The notes under the pieces: generated by a model
The model's input: only the letters and a program-made list of their open reading frames with translations
Databases searched by the model: none
What the model was told of the DNA's origin: nothing
Program-made: the position numbers and the translations under genes
Part shown: piece after piece, positions 24,183 to 33,477 of the stretch
Layout: every line of letters begins with the position of its first letter
Position numbering within the stretch: position 1 is the stretch's first letter
Source of the DNA: Lachnoclostridium sp.
Lineage (GTDB): Bacteria; Bacillota; Clostridia; Lachnospirales; Lachnospiraceae
DNA: 64,000 nt
Direction of reading: 5' to 3'
Assembly (NCBI GenBank): GCA_021770065.1
Contig: JAETRR010000022.1
Coordinates: forward strand, 17,979-81,978

Positions 24183-26757
24183 GAAAAAGATGATCCTGGA
24201 GATAGAGAGTGAGCATGGGGTTAAATATGAAAGCATAGAGGAATTCTCCCGGTCTTTATTTGGAGATGTATATTACAATGCTTTCAAAATGACGGAACGC
24301 GTTATTGATGTGAACTCGAAGTATGAGGAGGGGAAGCATGAACGTCTCTATAATATAATATCCTTTATGGGAGAAAGAGGGACAGGAAAAACGTCTGTTA
24401 TGCGTTCGTTTGCAGAGGCTTTGAAAACCTGCGATGAGAAGAAATACAGGAAGTTTTTTAAGGAACATACCGGATTTGAAATGGAAGAAGGATATACGCC
24501 CTTTTTGAATACAGAGTTTATTGCGCTGGAAAATATTGATGCTTCTCTTCTTGAGGAGAGAGAAGACATATTTGAAGTTGTTCTGGCTAAAATGATGGCA
24601 AAGTTTATGAAGGCGGCGGAAGAGAAAAACGGAAAGGAACGCATGCGGTTTCAAGACTCGGATTTGCTGAGAGAATTTGAGGAAATATACAGAAGCAAGC
24701 GCAATATGAACGGCAAGGAGCAGGATAATTACGGCTATGGGATATCTCCGGTAGAGCTGCTGCAGAATTTGTCAGGAAGCCTGGCATTGAGGGACAAATT
24801 TTGTAAATTTGTCCCTGATTTTTTGAAAGCGATTTCCGGAAATTCTGCAAAAGAGCAATTCCTGGTTATCTGTATTGATGACCTGGATATTAATAAAGAG
24901 AATGGCTTTGATATGCTGGAACAGATTCACCGGTATTTTATGGTTCCGCGGGTTCTTATCTATCTGGCAGTTTCTGAAGAACATCTTATGGATATTTGCA
25001 AAAATCACTTTGACGGCGTGTATAGGGAAAGTGAACGGCTGGCGCGGGCTTATACGGATAAAGTACTTCCCTTTTCGCAGAGAATCTATATGCCGGTGCT
25101 GCTGGCCAAAAAATCCGGTATCACAATAGGGAATAAGACAATTCAGCAGAGCCGTGACGGGGATAAGAATGACTATACAATTAAAAAGGCGATTCTCTGG
25201 AAAATGGCTCACAGGACAAATATTCTTTTTGACGGCTGTGGTTTGAAAACTCATTTTTACGAGCCGGAAGATATCAGAGCGCTGACGAATTTGTACTGTT
25301 TTCTGAACTCGCTGAAAAAACTGCATATGAATAACTGCCGGCTGTATACGAGAACAGAGAAAGATGCAGAAAAAGGCGGTGAAGTTGAGAAAGCAAATAC
25401 TGGATTTCTGGAAACCCTGGATCTTAACATTTCAAATATTCTGGATGACATCTGCAATCGTATGGCTAATGATAAATTGAACGAGATGCAGATAAAAGTA
25501 CTGCAGCGGATATATAAAACGGATCCTACGCGCCAGGGAGAGGAAATATTGAATTATATCGAACAGATGATAGATGATGCTGATTTTGTAAATGATTTAC
25601 AGTTTTTTAAAAAGTATAATATAGGAGAGATTTTCCGTGGAATTTATGTTTTAGGGCGCGAGAATAAGGAAGAAAAGCCTATGCTGCATTGTATTATGGC
25701 TTTGGCCTCGGCACTTATGACCAGGCTGTATATGCATTCCCTATACGAAAAAACAAAAGAAAAAAGACAAAGAGACTACGATATTTTGCAAAGCTATATA
25801 TCGGATACTGTAGTGGGAAGCTGGGGAAATTATTTATCTCCGCTGCTCAATGTGGAAGAGTTATTTGAATCACATCAAAAGTATGAAATGGGTTACATAA
25901 ATGTGGCCAATACAGATGATGATATGGAAATCACTTCTGTTCCAGATGCGGATTTTGATACGTTTCTAAAAAATATGCAAGAGCAGGATACGGTAAAGGA
26001 ATTGGAAGTGCTGCTGATGTTTTTTGTAAATTGGGGGTATGGAAAGAAAGGGACGGCCTGTGTCCTGGAGATGGAAAAGATAGGAGTACCACAAACGAAG
26101 GAAAAGGAAAATGCGGAAAATCATTTTTCAGATGACACACAAAACGGAGTCATACGAATAAAGTGCAAAAATGAAAGAATTACTTTTGACAGATGGGGAT
26201 TTGTGATAAATTCCGCTCGTTATGTTGAATATTTCGAACAAGTGCATAAGACTCTCTGCGATGCGGTTGTGAAATGCTTTCATATTGAGGAAGAAAAAGA
26301 AAAGATTAAAAAAATAGAAGAAGTAATTACAAACAATTCATTGTACCAGAATTATAAAGAATGGGAGAAAGGATATGGCTATGCGGTAATACCCTTTTAT
26401 AATATTGATATGCTCTATAACATTGAAAAAAGAATAAAAGCGGAAAATGAAAAGCGCTATCCAAATGGGATTGGGAAAGAGATGATTTTTGAATCTATCC
26501 TGCAGGACTATGATTTATTGGAAGAGCAGCTGAATAAAGAAGATGATTTTTACCGGGATGAATATCCCAAAGAGGAATTTTCCAAACATAAAACGTTTGT
26601 GGATATATATAGAAGTTGTCCTTTTATTCAGTATTTACGGGAGAAAAAGAACAGCCTGAAGGACAGAATGAACGATTTCATCTATGAGAAAGTTGTCCTG
26701 GCAGATTACACAAGAGGAGAAGAAAGAGAACTGTCATCAGAGATTGGAGAATACTGA
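24175..26757 (+). CDS. rdrA: RdrA-like KAP/AAA-type P-loop ATPase (RADAR)
   Basis: An 860-residue cytoplasmic ATPase. Walker A is G66-E-R-G-T-G-K-T-S74 ('FMGERGTGKTSVMRSF'); Walker B is 'FLVICIDDLD' with D235 and D236. A KAP-like segment follows ('GFDMLEQIHRYFMVPRVLIYLAVSEEHLMDI', 'AYTDKVLPFSQRIYMPVL'). The C-terminal 500 residues are helical and charged, without a named domain. Size, ATPase type and position directly before an adenosine-deaminase-like gene match RdrA, which assembles with RdrB and triggers nucleotide/RNA deamination during phage infection. Composition is AT-rich. It starts inside the upstream gene's stop region. Confidence 0.82.
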   Translation: MAEKKMILEIESEHGVKYESIEEFSRSLFGDVYYNAFKMTERVIDVNSKYEEGKHERLYNIISFMGERGTGKTSVMRSFAEALKTCDEKKYRKFFKEHTGFEMEEGYTPFLNTEFIALENIDASLLEEREDIFEVVLAKMMAKFMKAAEEKNGKERMRFQDSDLLREFEEIYRSKRNMNGKEQDNYGYGISPVELLQNLSGSLALRDKFCKFVPDFLKAISGNSAKEQFLVICIDDLDINKENGFDMLEQIHRYFMVPRVLIYLAVSEEHLMDICKNHFDGVYRESERLARAYTDKVLPFSQRIYMPVLLAKKSGITIGNKTIQQSRDGDKNDYTIKKAILWKMAHRTNILFDGCGLKTHFYEPEDIRALTNLYCFLNSLKKLHMNNCRLYTRTEKDAEKGGEVEKANTGFLETLDLNISNILDDICNRMANDKLNEMQIKVLQRIYKTDPTRQGEEILNYIEQMIDDADFVNDLQFFKKYNIGEIFRGIYVLGRENKEEKPMLHCIMALASALMTRLYMHSLYEKTKEKRQRDYDILQSYISDTVVGSWGNYLSPLLNVEELFESHQKYEMGYINVANTDDDMEITSVPDADFDTFLKNMQEQDTVKELEVLLMFFVNWGYGKKGTACVLEMEKIGVPQTKEKENAENHFSDDTQNGVIRIKCKNERITFDRWGFVINSARYVEYFEQVHKTLCDAVVKCFHIEEEKEKIKKIEEVITNNSLYQNYKEWEKGYGYAVIPFYNIDMLYNIEKRIKAENEKRYPNGIGKEMIFESILQDYDLLEEQLNKEDDFYRDEYPKEEFSKHKTFVDIYRSCPFIQYLREKKNSLKDRMNDFIYEKVVLADYTRGEERELSSEIGEY

Positions 26758-26762
26758 TAATC

Positions 26763-29546
26763 ATGCTGGATAATTTAGAAAAGGTACTGAAGATAATGTT
26801 TGGGAAGGTCTCTCCCGAAATGGTCTTTCAAGAGAGAATTCACAGTGAAGCAATCAGAGAAAGTGAATTTGTGCGCATGATGCGGGGATATGAAGGCACG
26901 TACAGCGATACGGAGCTTTCAAATCTGTATGATTATCTGGTGCGCAATTTTGAAAGCAGCTTTTTTGCTTTGGATGTTATGCCGGGAAGAAGCCCTTCGC
27001 TCAATGTCTTTCATCTTTTGTTCTGGTATGGGAATTGGATATTAACAATTGAGAACGGAGAAATTCTGTGTCAGTATAAATGGCTTCTGCATTGGAGAAT
27101 GAGTACCATTAGTTTAAGTGAAGATTTGTTTATCGCAGCATTTCTGGCATACAGGGAAAAGAATGAACGCATACGTAGAACGGCATTTGGCTGGAAACCT
27201 GTTATTACACATAACAATGTTCAGCTGCATCGGGTTCTTGAACACGGAATGTCAGAAAATCATTATCATTTAAAGGGATCGGGGCCCATTTTTCACTTAT
27301 CCTGGATTAGCATTATGAACGATATTATGGATGCTAATTTTTTGAAGTATTTCCGAAAACTGGATTCGGAACGGCGGATGTTTCATGTGAACTATGATGC
27401 CGGTTGCTGCGAAGCTCCCTTTGAGGTTCAAATTTTACAGGCAGCATTGATAAGAGTGTTTTTATGTTACCAATATATGAGACAGCCTCTGGAACTATGT
27501 GAAGAAAATTGGTACGGGGATGTGCAAAAGGTCATTCAATGCCTGCAGAATCCGGAGGCAATATGCTTAAAACGCTATGAGATACAAGGATTTATCCGGA
27601 AGATGAATCGTGTAAGGGGGCTTTGGCATGCCGCAGAGCTTCCGGATTATGCATTGAACGGTCTGGGAGCAGCCAATTACAATATGGAGGAGGAAACAGC
27701 AGTCTATCAGGGGGAGCGCTGGTTTTTATATACATCTTTCTGGTATTTAAACAGGGAACCGGCGGATATGGGATATTTGCCGGATTTACTTTATGCTTAT
27801 ATACTGATAAAAGAAAATATACGTTCCGAATTGATTCAGAGCAATAATTATATAGGCTTTGAAAATTTTCAGATATATCAGGATAGGAAAGAATTTTTTT
27901 TGGAATCTCCTTTTTATCAGAGAGGGCTTGTGAGGGAAGCTGTCCGCAATAACCTGCTGAGCGGAAATGTATTGACTCTGGAGGCCAGAATTGCGCCGAA
28001 AGAAAGTGCGGAAAAAATGATGGCCTGCATAAGAAAACTGGATAACTTTATAGTAAAAAATGAAGCTTACAAAAGCAGGTTTTTTTACACGGTTCATTTT
28101 ATTAAAGAAACAGAAAAAATGCCGGATAAAAGCCCGGTTCTTTTATGCAGAGATTGTAAAGTACGTGAAAAGGCAAAAAAAGGAGCCCTGGCATTGGCAG
28201 ATATGCGAGAGAGGTATCCGGAGTATGCAGTGAGAATAAGAGGTATTGATGCGGCTTCACAGGAAATCTCCTGTCGGCCGGAAGTATTTGCGCAGGTATT
28301 CCGCTTCCTTTCGGATCATGTCCGGCAGGGCACAGAGTTTTTTGGAAAATCATTGCCGCAATTGAGGATGACGTATCATGTGGGAGAAGATTTTTTTGAT
28401 ATACTAAGCGGGATTCGGGCAATTGATGAGGCGATTCACTTTTTAAATATGCCATGCGGTGCAAGAATGGGGCATGCACTTGCTCTCGGGGTGGATGTTG
28501 AGGACTGGTATCGTTCTAAGAATAACAGGATTTTACTTTCACAACAGGAATATCTGGATAATGTGGTCTGGCTGTATCATGTGCTGGCTGCATTCAGAAT
28601 AGAAGATACATCGGCAATAAAAGAGCATTTAAAGAAGGAGTATGACTACTATTTTCAGCTTATATATGGTAATTCGATGGATGAAGAAGATTTGGACTGC
28701 ATAAACAGGAAGGCCAGGGAGTACTATCAGGGAACCGAGTGGGAAAATTATTACAGAGTAAAAAAACTGCAATTTAGTATCGAAACGTATTATGCAGCAT
28801 GGCGGCTGAGGGGGGACGATCCAGACCTGTACAGACGGGGGTTTTTTGAGAACAGGAGAACCTTTGACTGTATGAGATATACGTATTCTTTTTATGCAGT
28901 CAACAGAAAATTTCCTCAAAAGAGGCAGGATACCAGGTATTTTCAGGAAAATGCACTTTTGTATTACTATTATCATTTTGACTGGAATGTGCGGTATGAG
29001 GGAGGAAAACGGGTAGAGATCAAAATACTGCCGATGTACAAAAAGGCAGTGGCAAAGATACAAAAGGAAATGCAGAGGAGAGTAGCAGAGTACGGCATCG
29101 GTATAGAAACGAATCCGTCTTCAAATTATTTGATTGGAACATTTAAACGTTATGACAAGCATCCGATTATTCAATTTTATAATAGGAATTTGACAAATGA
29201 CTGGGAGCAGCTGGCGGACTGCCCGCAGCTTTGTGTTTCAATCAATACAGATGACAGCGGTGTTTTTAGTGTTTCACTTGAAAATGAATATGCATATATG
29301 GCGCTTGCTTTGGAGAAAATGAAGGATCAAAATGGCAGACCTTTATATAATAAAAGCATGATTTACCAGTGGCTGGATGATATAAGGAACATGGGCATCG
29401 GGCAGACCTTTTTAGACAGAAATGAAATGGTAAGAGCCAGACAGGAATGGGAGGGCAGTTCCGGTTCTGAAAATGCCGGGAGTGAAATGGGAAAAAAATC
29501 CCATTCTACACTCCTTTCATCCATTCATCCATCCGATCCTCAATAA
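26763..29546 (+). CDS. rdrB: RdrB-like divergent adenosine deaminase (RADAR)
   Basis: A 927-residue protein with a full adenosine-deaminase metal site spread through a large body: H167-x-H169 ('SENHYHLKGSG'), H539 with catalytic E542 ('TYHVGED'), H571 ('RMGHALALG') and D830-D831 ('NTDDSGVF'). Ordinary deaminases are about 340 residues; the long insertions and length match RdrB, which forms large cages and deaminates ATP/dATP or RNA adenosine to inosine. It is 5 bp after the ATPase gene. The last 20-30 residues (from about 'GKKSHSTLL') are encoded by DNA that overlaps the convergent DUF885 gene, so they are probably not family sequence. Confidence 0.85.
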   Translation: MLDNLEKVLKIMFGKVSPEMVFQERIHSEAIRESEFVRMMRGYEGTYSDTELSNLYDYLVRNFESSFFALDVMPGRSPSLNVFHLLFWYGNWILTIENGEILCQYKWLLHWRMSTISLSEDLFIAAFLAYREKNERIRRTAFGWKPVITHNNVQLHRVLEHGMSENHYHLKGSGPIFHLSWISIMNDIMDANFLKYFRKLDSERRMFHVNYDAGCCEAPFEVQILQAALIRVFLCYQYMRQPLELCEENWYGDVQKVIQCLQNPEAICLKRYEIQGFIRKMNRVRGLWHAAELPDYALNGLGAANYNMEEETAVYQGERWFLYTSFWYLNREPADMGYLPDLLYAYILIKENIRSELIQSNNYIGFENFQIYQDRKEFFLESPFYQRGLVREAVRNNLLSGNVLTLEARIAPKESAEKMMACIRKLDNFIVKNEAYKSRFFYTVHFIKETEKMPDKSPVLLCRDCKVREKAKKGALALADMRERYPEYAVRIRGIDAASQEISCRPEVFAQVFRFLSDHVRQGTEFFGKSLPQLRMTYHVGEDFFDILSGIRAIDEAIHFLNMPCGARMGHALALGVDVEDWYRSKNNRILLSQQEYLDNVVWLYHVLAAFRIEDTSAIKEHLKKEYDYYFQLIYGNSMDEEDLDCINRKAREYYQGTEWENYYRVKKLQFSIETYYAAWRLRGDDPDLYRRGFFENRRTFDCMRYTYSFYAVNRKFPQKRQDTRYFQENALLYYYYHFDWNVRYEGGKRVEIKILPMYKKAVAKIQKEMQRRVAEYGIGIETNPSSNYLIGTFKRYDKHPIIQFYNRNLTNDWEQLADCPQLCVSINTDDSGVFSVSLENEYAYMALALEKMKDQNGRPLYNKSMIYQWLDDIRNMGIGQTFLDRNEMVRARQEWEGSSGSENAGSEMGKKSHSTLLSSIHPSDPQ

Positions 29547-31260
29547 TCTCAAACTGGGCAGGCCCTATATCCAGCAGGAAGGTATGGAAATCCTTTAGGT
29601 TAAATTTTTCGCCAAGGGTTTCCTCCGCCTTCTCCCTGAGCTTTGTAAACTCCAGATATCCCCCGTAATAAGCGAGATAGAGAGCAGGTTCCTCCACCAT
29701 AATCTCATAAATCTCCCTGCAGGTATTCTCGTCAACCCCCAGAAACTCCACTGTATCCTCAAAGGTCCAGCCCTCATAGTTAATGCCGATATCAGTCAGG
29801 CAGTAGAGAGCCAGGGTGTAAGTCTTGTTCAGCTCATTCAGTTGAACCATTTTATCATCTAACCCGGCCAGCCGGTAAGCATAGATTTCGGCATAGGTCC
29901 CCCATCCTTCCGAGTACCCGGAGAAGCCGAAAAGTTTACGGATAGCAGAAGGATTCTTCCCGTAGAAATAGGTTGTCTGATACAGATGTCCCGGAAAGCC
30001 CTCATGGGCAAGCGTGACAAATTGTTCAATGTCATCGCTGGAATGCTTATTGTTAATATAAATAGCGTTGTTTTCCAGATAATCAACAGGCGGAAGAATA
30101 TAGTAAGCCGGATTCATATATTCCTCCATAGAGGCCGGAACATAGCTCACCTTAAAGGGAAGTTCGCCGGAGGCCGGGAAATCCCCGGCAATCCCATCCT
30201 TTAACAGATTCAGAACCGTGTAAGGGTCACTAAGATCCACCGGACATTCCATCATGCGGTCAAAATCATCATATTCCAGGGACAGATTCCAGATGTTTTC
30301 CAAGTCGTTTTGAAGATTCGTCATAATCAGGTCTTCAAATTCCTTTACGGATTTATCCGAGCCGGTAGAATCCCGTACAAGAAGCTCATAGAATTCTCTT
30401 CCGTCCTCAAAATAACAGAGACCCGCATCATTTTCGGAAGAGCCTTTAAGCCCGGCCAGCTCATCTGCCAGATAGCCGTAGGCAGGAATCAGCGTGTTCC
30501 GGATCAGATCTTCATTTTCTGCCCGATAACTCTCTTTTTCCTCCTCCGTGAGGAAATCCGTTTCTTCAAGACGCAGGTTAAAGCTGTCAATGAGATAGTG
30601 ATTTTCCGGATCCTCCATAAACTGCCGGCACTGATCGATTACCTTGTCGGCTTCAAAGTCCGGCATAAAAAATCCGTTATCCGCCTGCTCCTGTTCAAAA
30701 GCCATCAAATCCTTAAAATAATCGGGGAACAGCCGCAGCGTGTCGAGGTAATCTGCAACATCCTGCTTTTTATAAAATTTGTATTCTGCCAGAAGGGTAG
30801 GCAGATAGGACTGTACTCCATTAGTAGGCGAGAGATAATCATAATAGAGCCGGAACTTTTCTGTCTTTAAATTATCTTCCCCATAAGTCAGCATGATATC
30901 ATAAATCAGCTTTTGATCTTCCGTCAGCTGTTCATAATCAAATTCTTTCAGTTCCTTTAACATATCCCGGAGTTCCCGAAAGGATTCCTCCTCATATTCC
31001 TTCGAGAAGCTGCCGAAGGATATCTCGTAATCGTCAATTCCATAGCTCTCGGGAAAGGCGAGAGTCCAATGGAGATTCATAATATTCTCTGTGATATCAG
31101 ACACAAAAACCTCATTGGTAAAGGCGTCAAAGCGCTCCTGTGTCTCATCCGCTTTTTTCCCGGACTTACAGGCGGCTATGGGGAGAATCATCAGAGATAA
31201 GGCGAGAAACAGGGCCATGGAATGTCTGCAAAGTGTGCGGCTGGTAGTCTTTTTCTTCAT
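29506..31260 (-). CDS. DUF885 family lipoprotein, putative metallopeptidase
   Basis: A 584-residue exported lipoprotein: a signal peptide with lipobox 'LPIAAC' (Cys at about 31), then a DUF885 domain covering nearly the whole length. The gluzincin-like motif 'TLAHEGFPGHLYQ' (H-E-x-x-x-G-H) and 'SEGWGTYAE' carry the likely zinc and catalytic residues. Related proteins are carboxypeptidase-like enzymes with unclear substrates. It is last in a minus-strand run behind mutS2 and a two-component system, 59 bp after the kinase gene. Its 3' end overlaps rdrB by 41 bp. Confidence 0.87.
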   Translation of the reverse strand: MKKKTTSRTLCRHSMALFLALSLMILPIAACKSGKKADETQERFDAFTNEVFVSDITENIMNLHWTLAFPESYGIDDYEISFGSFSKEYEEESFRELRDMLKELKEFDYEQLTEDQKLIYDIMLTYGEDNLKTEKFRLYYDYLSPTNGVQSYLPTLLAEYKFYKKQDVADYLDTLRLFPDYFKDLMAFEQEQADNGFFMPDFEADKVIDQCRQFMEDPENHYLIDSFNLRLEETDFLTEEEKESYRAENEDLIRNTLIPAYGYLADELAGLKGSSENDAGLCYFEDGREFYELLVRDSTGSDKSVKEFEDLIMTNLQNDLENIWNLSLEYDDFDRMMECPVDLSDPYTVLNLLKDGIAGDFPASGELPFKVSYVPASMEEYMNPAYYILPPVDYLENNAIYINNKHSSDDIEQFVTLAHEGFPGHLYQTTYFYGKNPSAIRKLFGFSGYSEGWGTYAEIYAYRLAGLDDKMVQLNELNKTYTLALYCLTDIGINYEGWTFEDTVEFLGVDENTCREIYEIMVEEPALYLAYYGGYLEFTKLREKAEETLGEKFNLKDFHTFLLDIGPAQFEIIEDRMDEWMKGV

Positions 31261-31319
31261 TGTCTGTCAGCTCCTCCTTGGGATTTATATTAGTTTTGAC
31301 TTTATAGGTAAAGAGATAT

Positions 31320-32753
31320 TTATGCATCCTCCGATTCCGGTACACGGGGCAGAGTGAAGATAAATTCTGTTCCGACACCTTCTGTGGAAATGGCGTTGAT
31401 ATGCTCCCCGTGGGAGGTGATGATTTCCTTTACAATAGACAGGCCCAGCCCGGTTCCGCGTTTGTCCCTGCCCCGGGAGGCATCCGTCTTGTAAAAGCGT
31501 TCCCAGATCTTTTTCATACTGTCCCTGGGGATTCCGATTCCTTCATCCTTTACGGAGATAAAGACCTTTTCGTGACGCAGGGTAGTCTCGATGGTAATGA
31601 CGGAGTTGTTACGGCTGAACTTAATGGCATTATCAATGAGATTATACATGACCTGTTGAATCTTTCCCATATCTGCGGACACATACTGCTGCTTTGCGTC
31701 GAAGAGAAGTTCAATGGTAATATGGCGCTCGCGGCATTGCCCCTCGAAGGAAGCAATGGTATTTTTTATCACTCCATTGATATCAAAATTTGTGATATCC
31801 AGGCGGTTCCGTTTGGTGTCAAAAGAATTCAGGGCCAGTAAACCGCTTGTGAGCTTGTTGAGCCGTTCCGTTTCCATAAGGACTGTATTCAGATATTTTT
31901 CCTGCATTTCCGGAGGGATGGTTCCGTCCAGGATGGCTTCCAGGTAGCCCTTGATAGAAGTTAAGGGAGAGCGGAAGTCATGGGAAATGTTGGCTACGAA
32001 TTTTTTCTGGTACTCGTCGCTTTCTCCCAGTTCGTGGGCCATAAAATTCAAGGTATCCGCCAGCTGCCCAATCTCATCCTCTTCATAGATTTCCAGGGTA
32101 TACTTGAAGTTGCCCTGCGCATACTGCCGGGCGGCCTCCGTGATCTTCATCAGCGGCCGGTACACCGTAAACGTAAATACGGCCAGGACTAAGAGGGAGA
32201 GAAGAAATACCAGCAAAACGGTAAGGTAGGTGATATTTAGAAGCTGATCCCGCTGATACAGAATGGACGACAGGGGGATATGAATCAATACATAGCCCCT
32301 GGTTCTGAAGTTATAAGTAATGGGAGCGGCGACAGACAGCATCTCTTCTTCAAAAGTATCATAGAAGCTTCCGATCATGTAATAGCGGTTTCCCATATCA
32401 GTGGGATCAAAATCGCTCATGGACAAAGAGGAGCCTTCCGAAAAGCCGGCATCAGAGTCAACCAGAATGCTTCCGTCTGAATTCAAAAGCCAGATGGAGG
32501 CACCCAGATAAGTGTCCAGAGCCTGAAATTGGGAGTGAATGGCTCTAAGTGAGTCTGAGTCGGAGCTTCGGGAATAATAGCTCCGCACAAAATTGGTCGA
32601 AATGTAGTTGGCTTCCTTATAGAGGCTTTCCGCTTTTTCAGAGGTCAGATGATTTAAGGTCATCTGTGAACTGAAGGTGGCAATGATAAAGAAACTTAAG
32701 AAGCCGAATACCACATATGTTAATATAAATTTTAAAAAGAGGGAGTGTTTCAT
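31320..32753 (-). CDS. HAMP-containing sensor histidine kinase
   Basis: A 477-residue membrane kinase. Two membrane helices (about 8-30 and 165-190) flank an extracytoplasmic sensor region. HAMP, HisKA ('VANISHDFRSPLTSIKGYLEAI', phospho-His in SHDFR) and HATPase_c ('NLIDNAIKFSRN', 'DEGIGIP', 'GTGLGLSIVKEI') follow. The ATG at 32753 is chosen because an in-frame upstream start would overlap the response regulator gene by 100 bp. It is 7 bp downstream of its response regulator. The signal sensed is unknown; PhoR/ResE-like architecture. Confidence 0.93.
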   Translation of the reverse strand: MKHSLFLKFILTYVVFGFLSFFIIATFSSQMTLNHLTSEKAESLYKEANYISTNFVRSYYSRSSDSDSLRAIHSQFQALDTYLGASIWLLNSDGSILVDSDAGFSEGSSLSMSDFDPTDMGNRYYMIGSFYDTFEEEMLSVAAPITYNFRTRGYVLIHIPLSSILYQRDQLLNITYLTVLLVFLLSLLVLAVFTFTVYRPLMKITEAARQYAQGNFKYTLEIYEEDEIGQLADTLNFMAHELGESDEYQKKFVANISHDFRSPLTSIKGYLEAILDGTIPPEMQEKYLNTVLMETERLNKLTSGLLALNSFDTKRNRLDITNFDINGVIKNTIASFEGQCRERHITIELLFDAKQQYVSADMGKIQQVMYNLIDNAIKFSRNNSVITIETTLRHEKVFISVKDEGIGIPRDSMKKIWERFYKTDASRGRDKRGTGLGLSIVKEIITSHGEHINAISTEGVGTEFIFTLPRVPESEDA

Positions 32754-32760
32754 AAAGCGT

Positions 32761-33462
32761 CTATCCTCTGACTTCAAATTTGTAACCGATTCCCCATACG
32801 GTAGCCAGGCTCCAGGCAGGGTGATCTTTGATCTTTTCCCGGAGACGCTTGATATGTACATCTACAGTACGCGTATCTCCGATATACTCATATCCCCAGA
32901 TATGATCCAAAAGCTGCTCTCTGGTAAATACCTGGTTAGGCGAGGAGGCCAGAAAATAGAGGAGCTCAAGCTCCTTGGGCGGCATATCTACGGGTACGCC
33001 TTTATAGAGCACCGAGTAGTTCGTCTGATTGATTACCAGATCGGGATATTCCACCACTTTTGCCGAGGATTTGGGTACATCCTGCTTGGACGGCTGATAG
33101 CGCCGGAGCACGGCCTTTACCCGGGCTACCAGCTCTTTGGAATCAAAGGGCTTGATAATATAATCATCGGCGCCCAGTTCCAGGCCCAGCACCTTGTCAA
33201 AGACCTCGCCTTTGGCAGAGAGCATAATAATCGGAGTCGCTGATTTGGCCCGGACCTCCCGGCACACCTGATAACCGTCAATGCCGGGAAGCATCAGATC
33301 CAGCAGAATCAGATTGGGTTCAAAGCTGTCAAATACAGACAGGGCTTCCTCACCGTCATGGACCATCATGGTCTCGAAGCATTCTTTAGTAAGATAGAGG
33401 GAAATAAGTTCCGCAATATTGGCATCATCATCAACAATGAGAATTTTTTGTTTTGCTACCAT
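32761..33462 (-). CDS. OmpR-family response regulator
   Basis: A 233-residue regulator. The receiver domain (1-120) has the acidic pocket D11-D13, phospho-acceptor D55 ('LLDLMLPG') and K in 'YIIKPFDSKEL'. The C-terminal winged helix (about 135-230) reads 'KELELLYFLASSPNQVFTREQLLDHIWGYEYIGDTRTVDVHIKRLREKI'. It is the partner of the adjacent kinase. The target genes cannot be told. It lies 15 bp after mutS2, which may make the pair part of that transcript. Confidence 0.94.
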   Translation of the reverse strand: MVAKQKILIVDDDANIAELISLYLTKECFETMMVHDGEEALSVFDSFEPNLILLDLMLPGIDGYQVCREVRAKSATPIIMLSAKGEVFDKVLGLELGADDYIIKPFDSKELVARVKAVLRRYQPSKQDVPKSSAKVVEYPDLVINQTNYSVLYKGVPVDMPPKELELLYFLASSPNQVFTREQLLDHIWGYEYIGDTRTVDVHIKRLREKIKDHPAWSLATVWGIGYKFEVRG

Positions 33463-33477
33463 AATATATCTGTCTCC

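Larger units (their letters stand above)
22640..29505. other. Putative defence island carrying a RADAR-like operon
   Basis: The stretch between cwlD and the DUF885 gene is visibly richer in A+T and in lysine, asparagine and tyrosine codons than either flank. It holds one operon: leader peptide/attenuator, TPR protein, rdrA-like, rdrB-like. The last gene reads 41 bp into the convergent chromosomal gene, as expected at an insertion junction. No transposase, integrase or clear target-site repeat is seen at the edges, so the boundaries are approximate. Confidence 0.6.

Noticed and set aside
26763..29546. RdrB-like gene as an ordinary adenosine or AMP deaminase
   Set aside because: The length (927 residues), wide spacing of metal-binding motifs and direct linkage to a P-loop ATPase do not fit housekeeping purine salvage.
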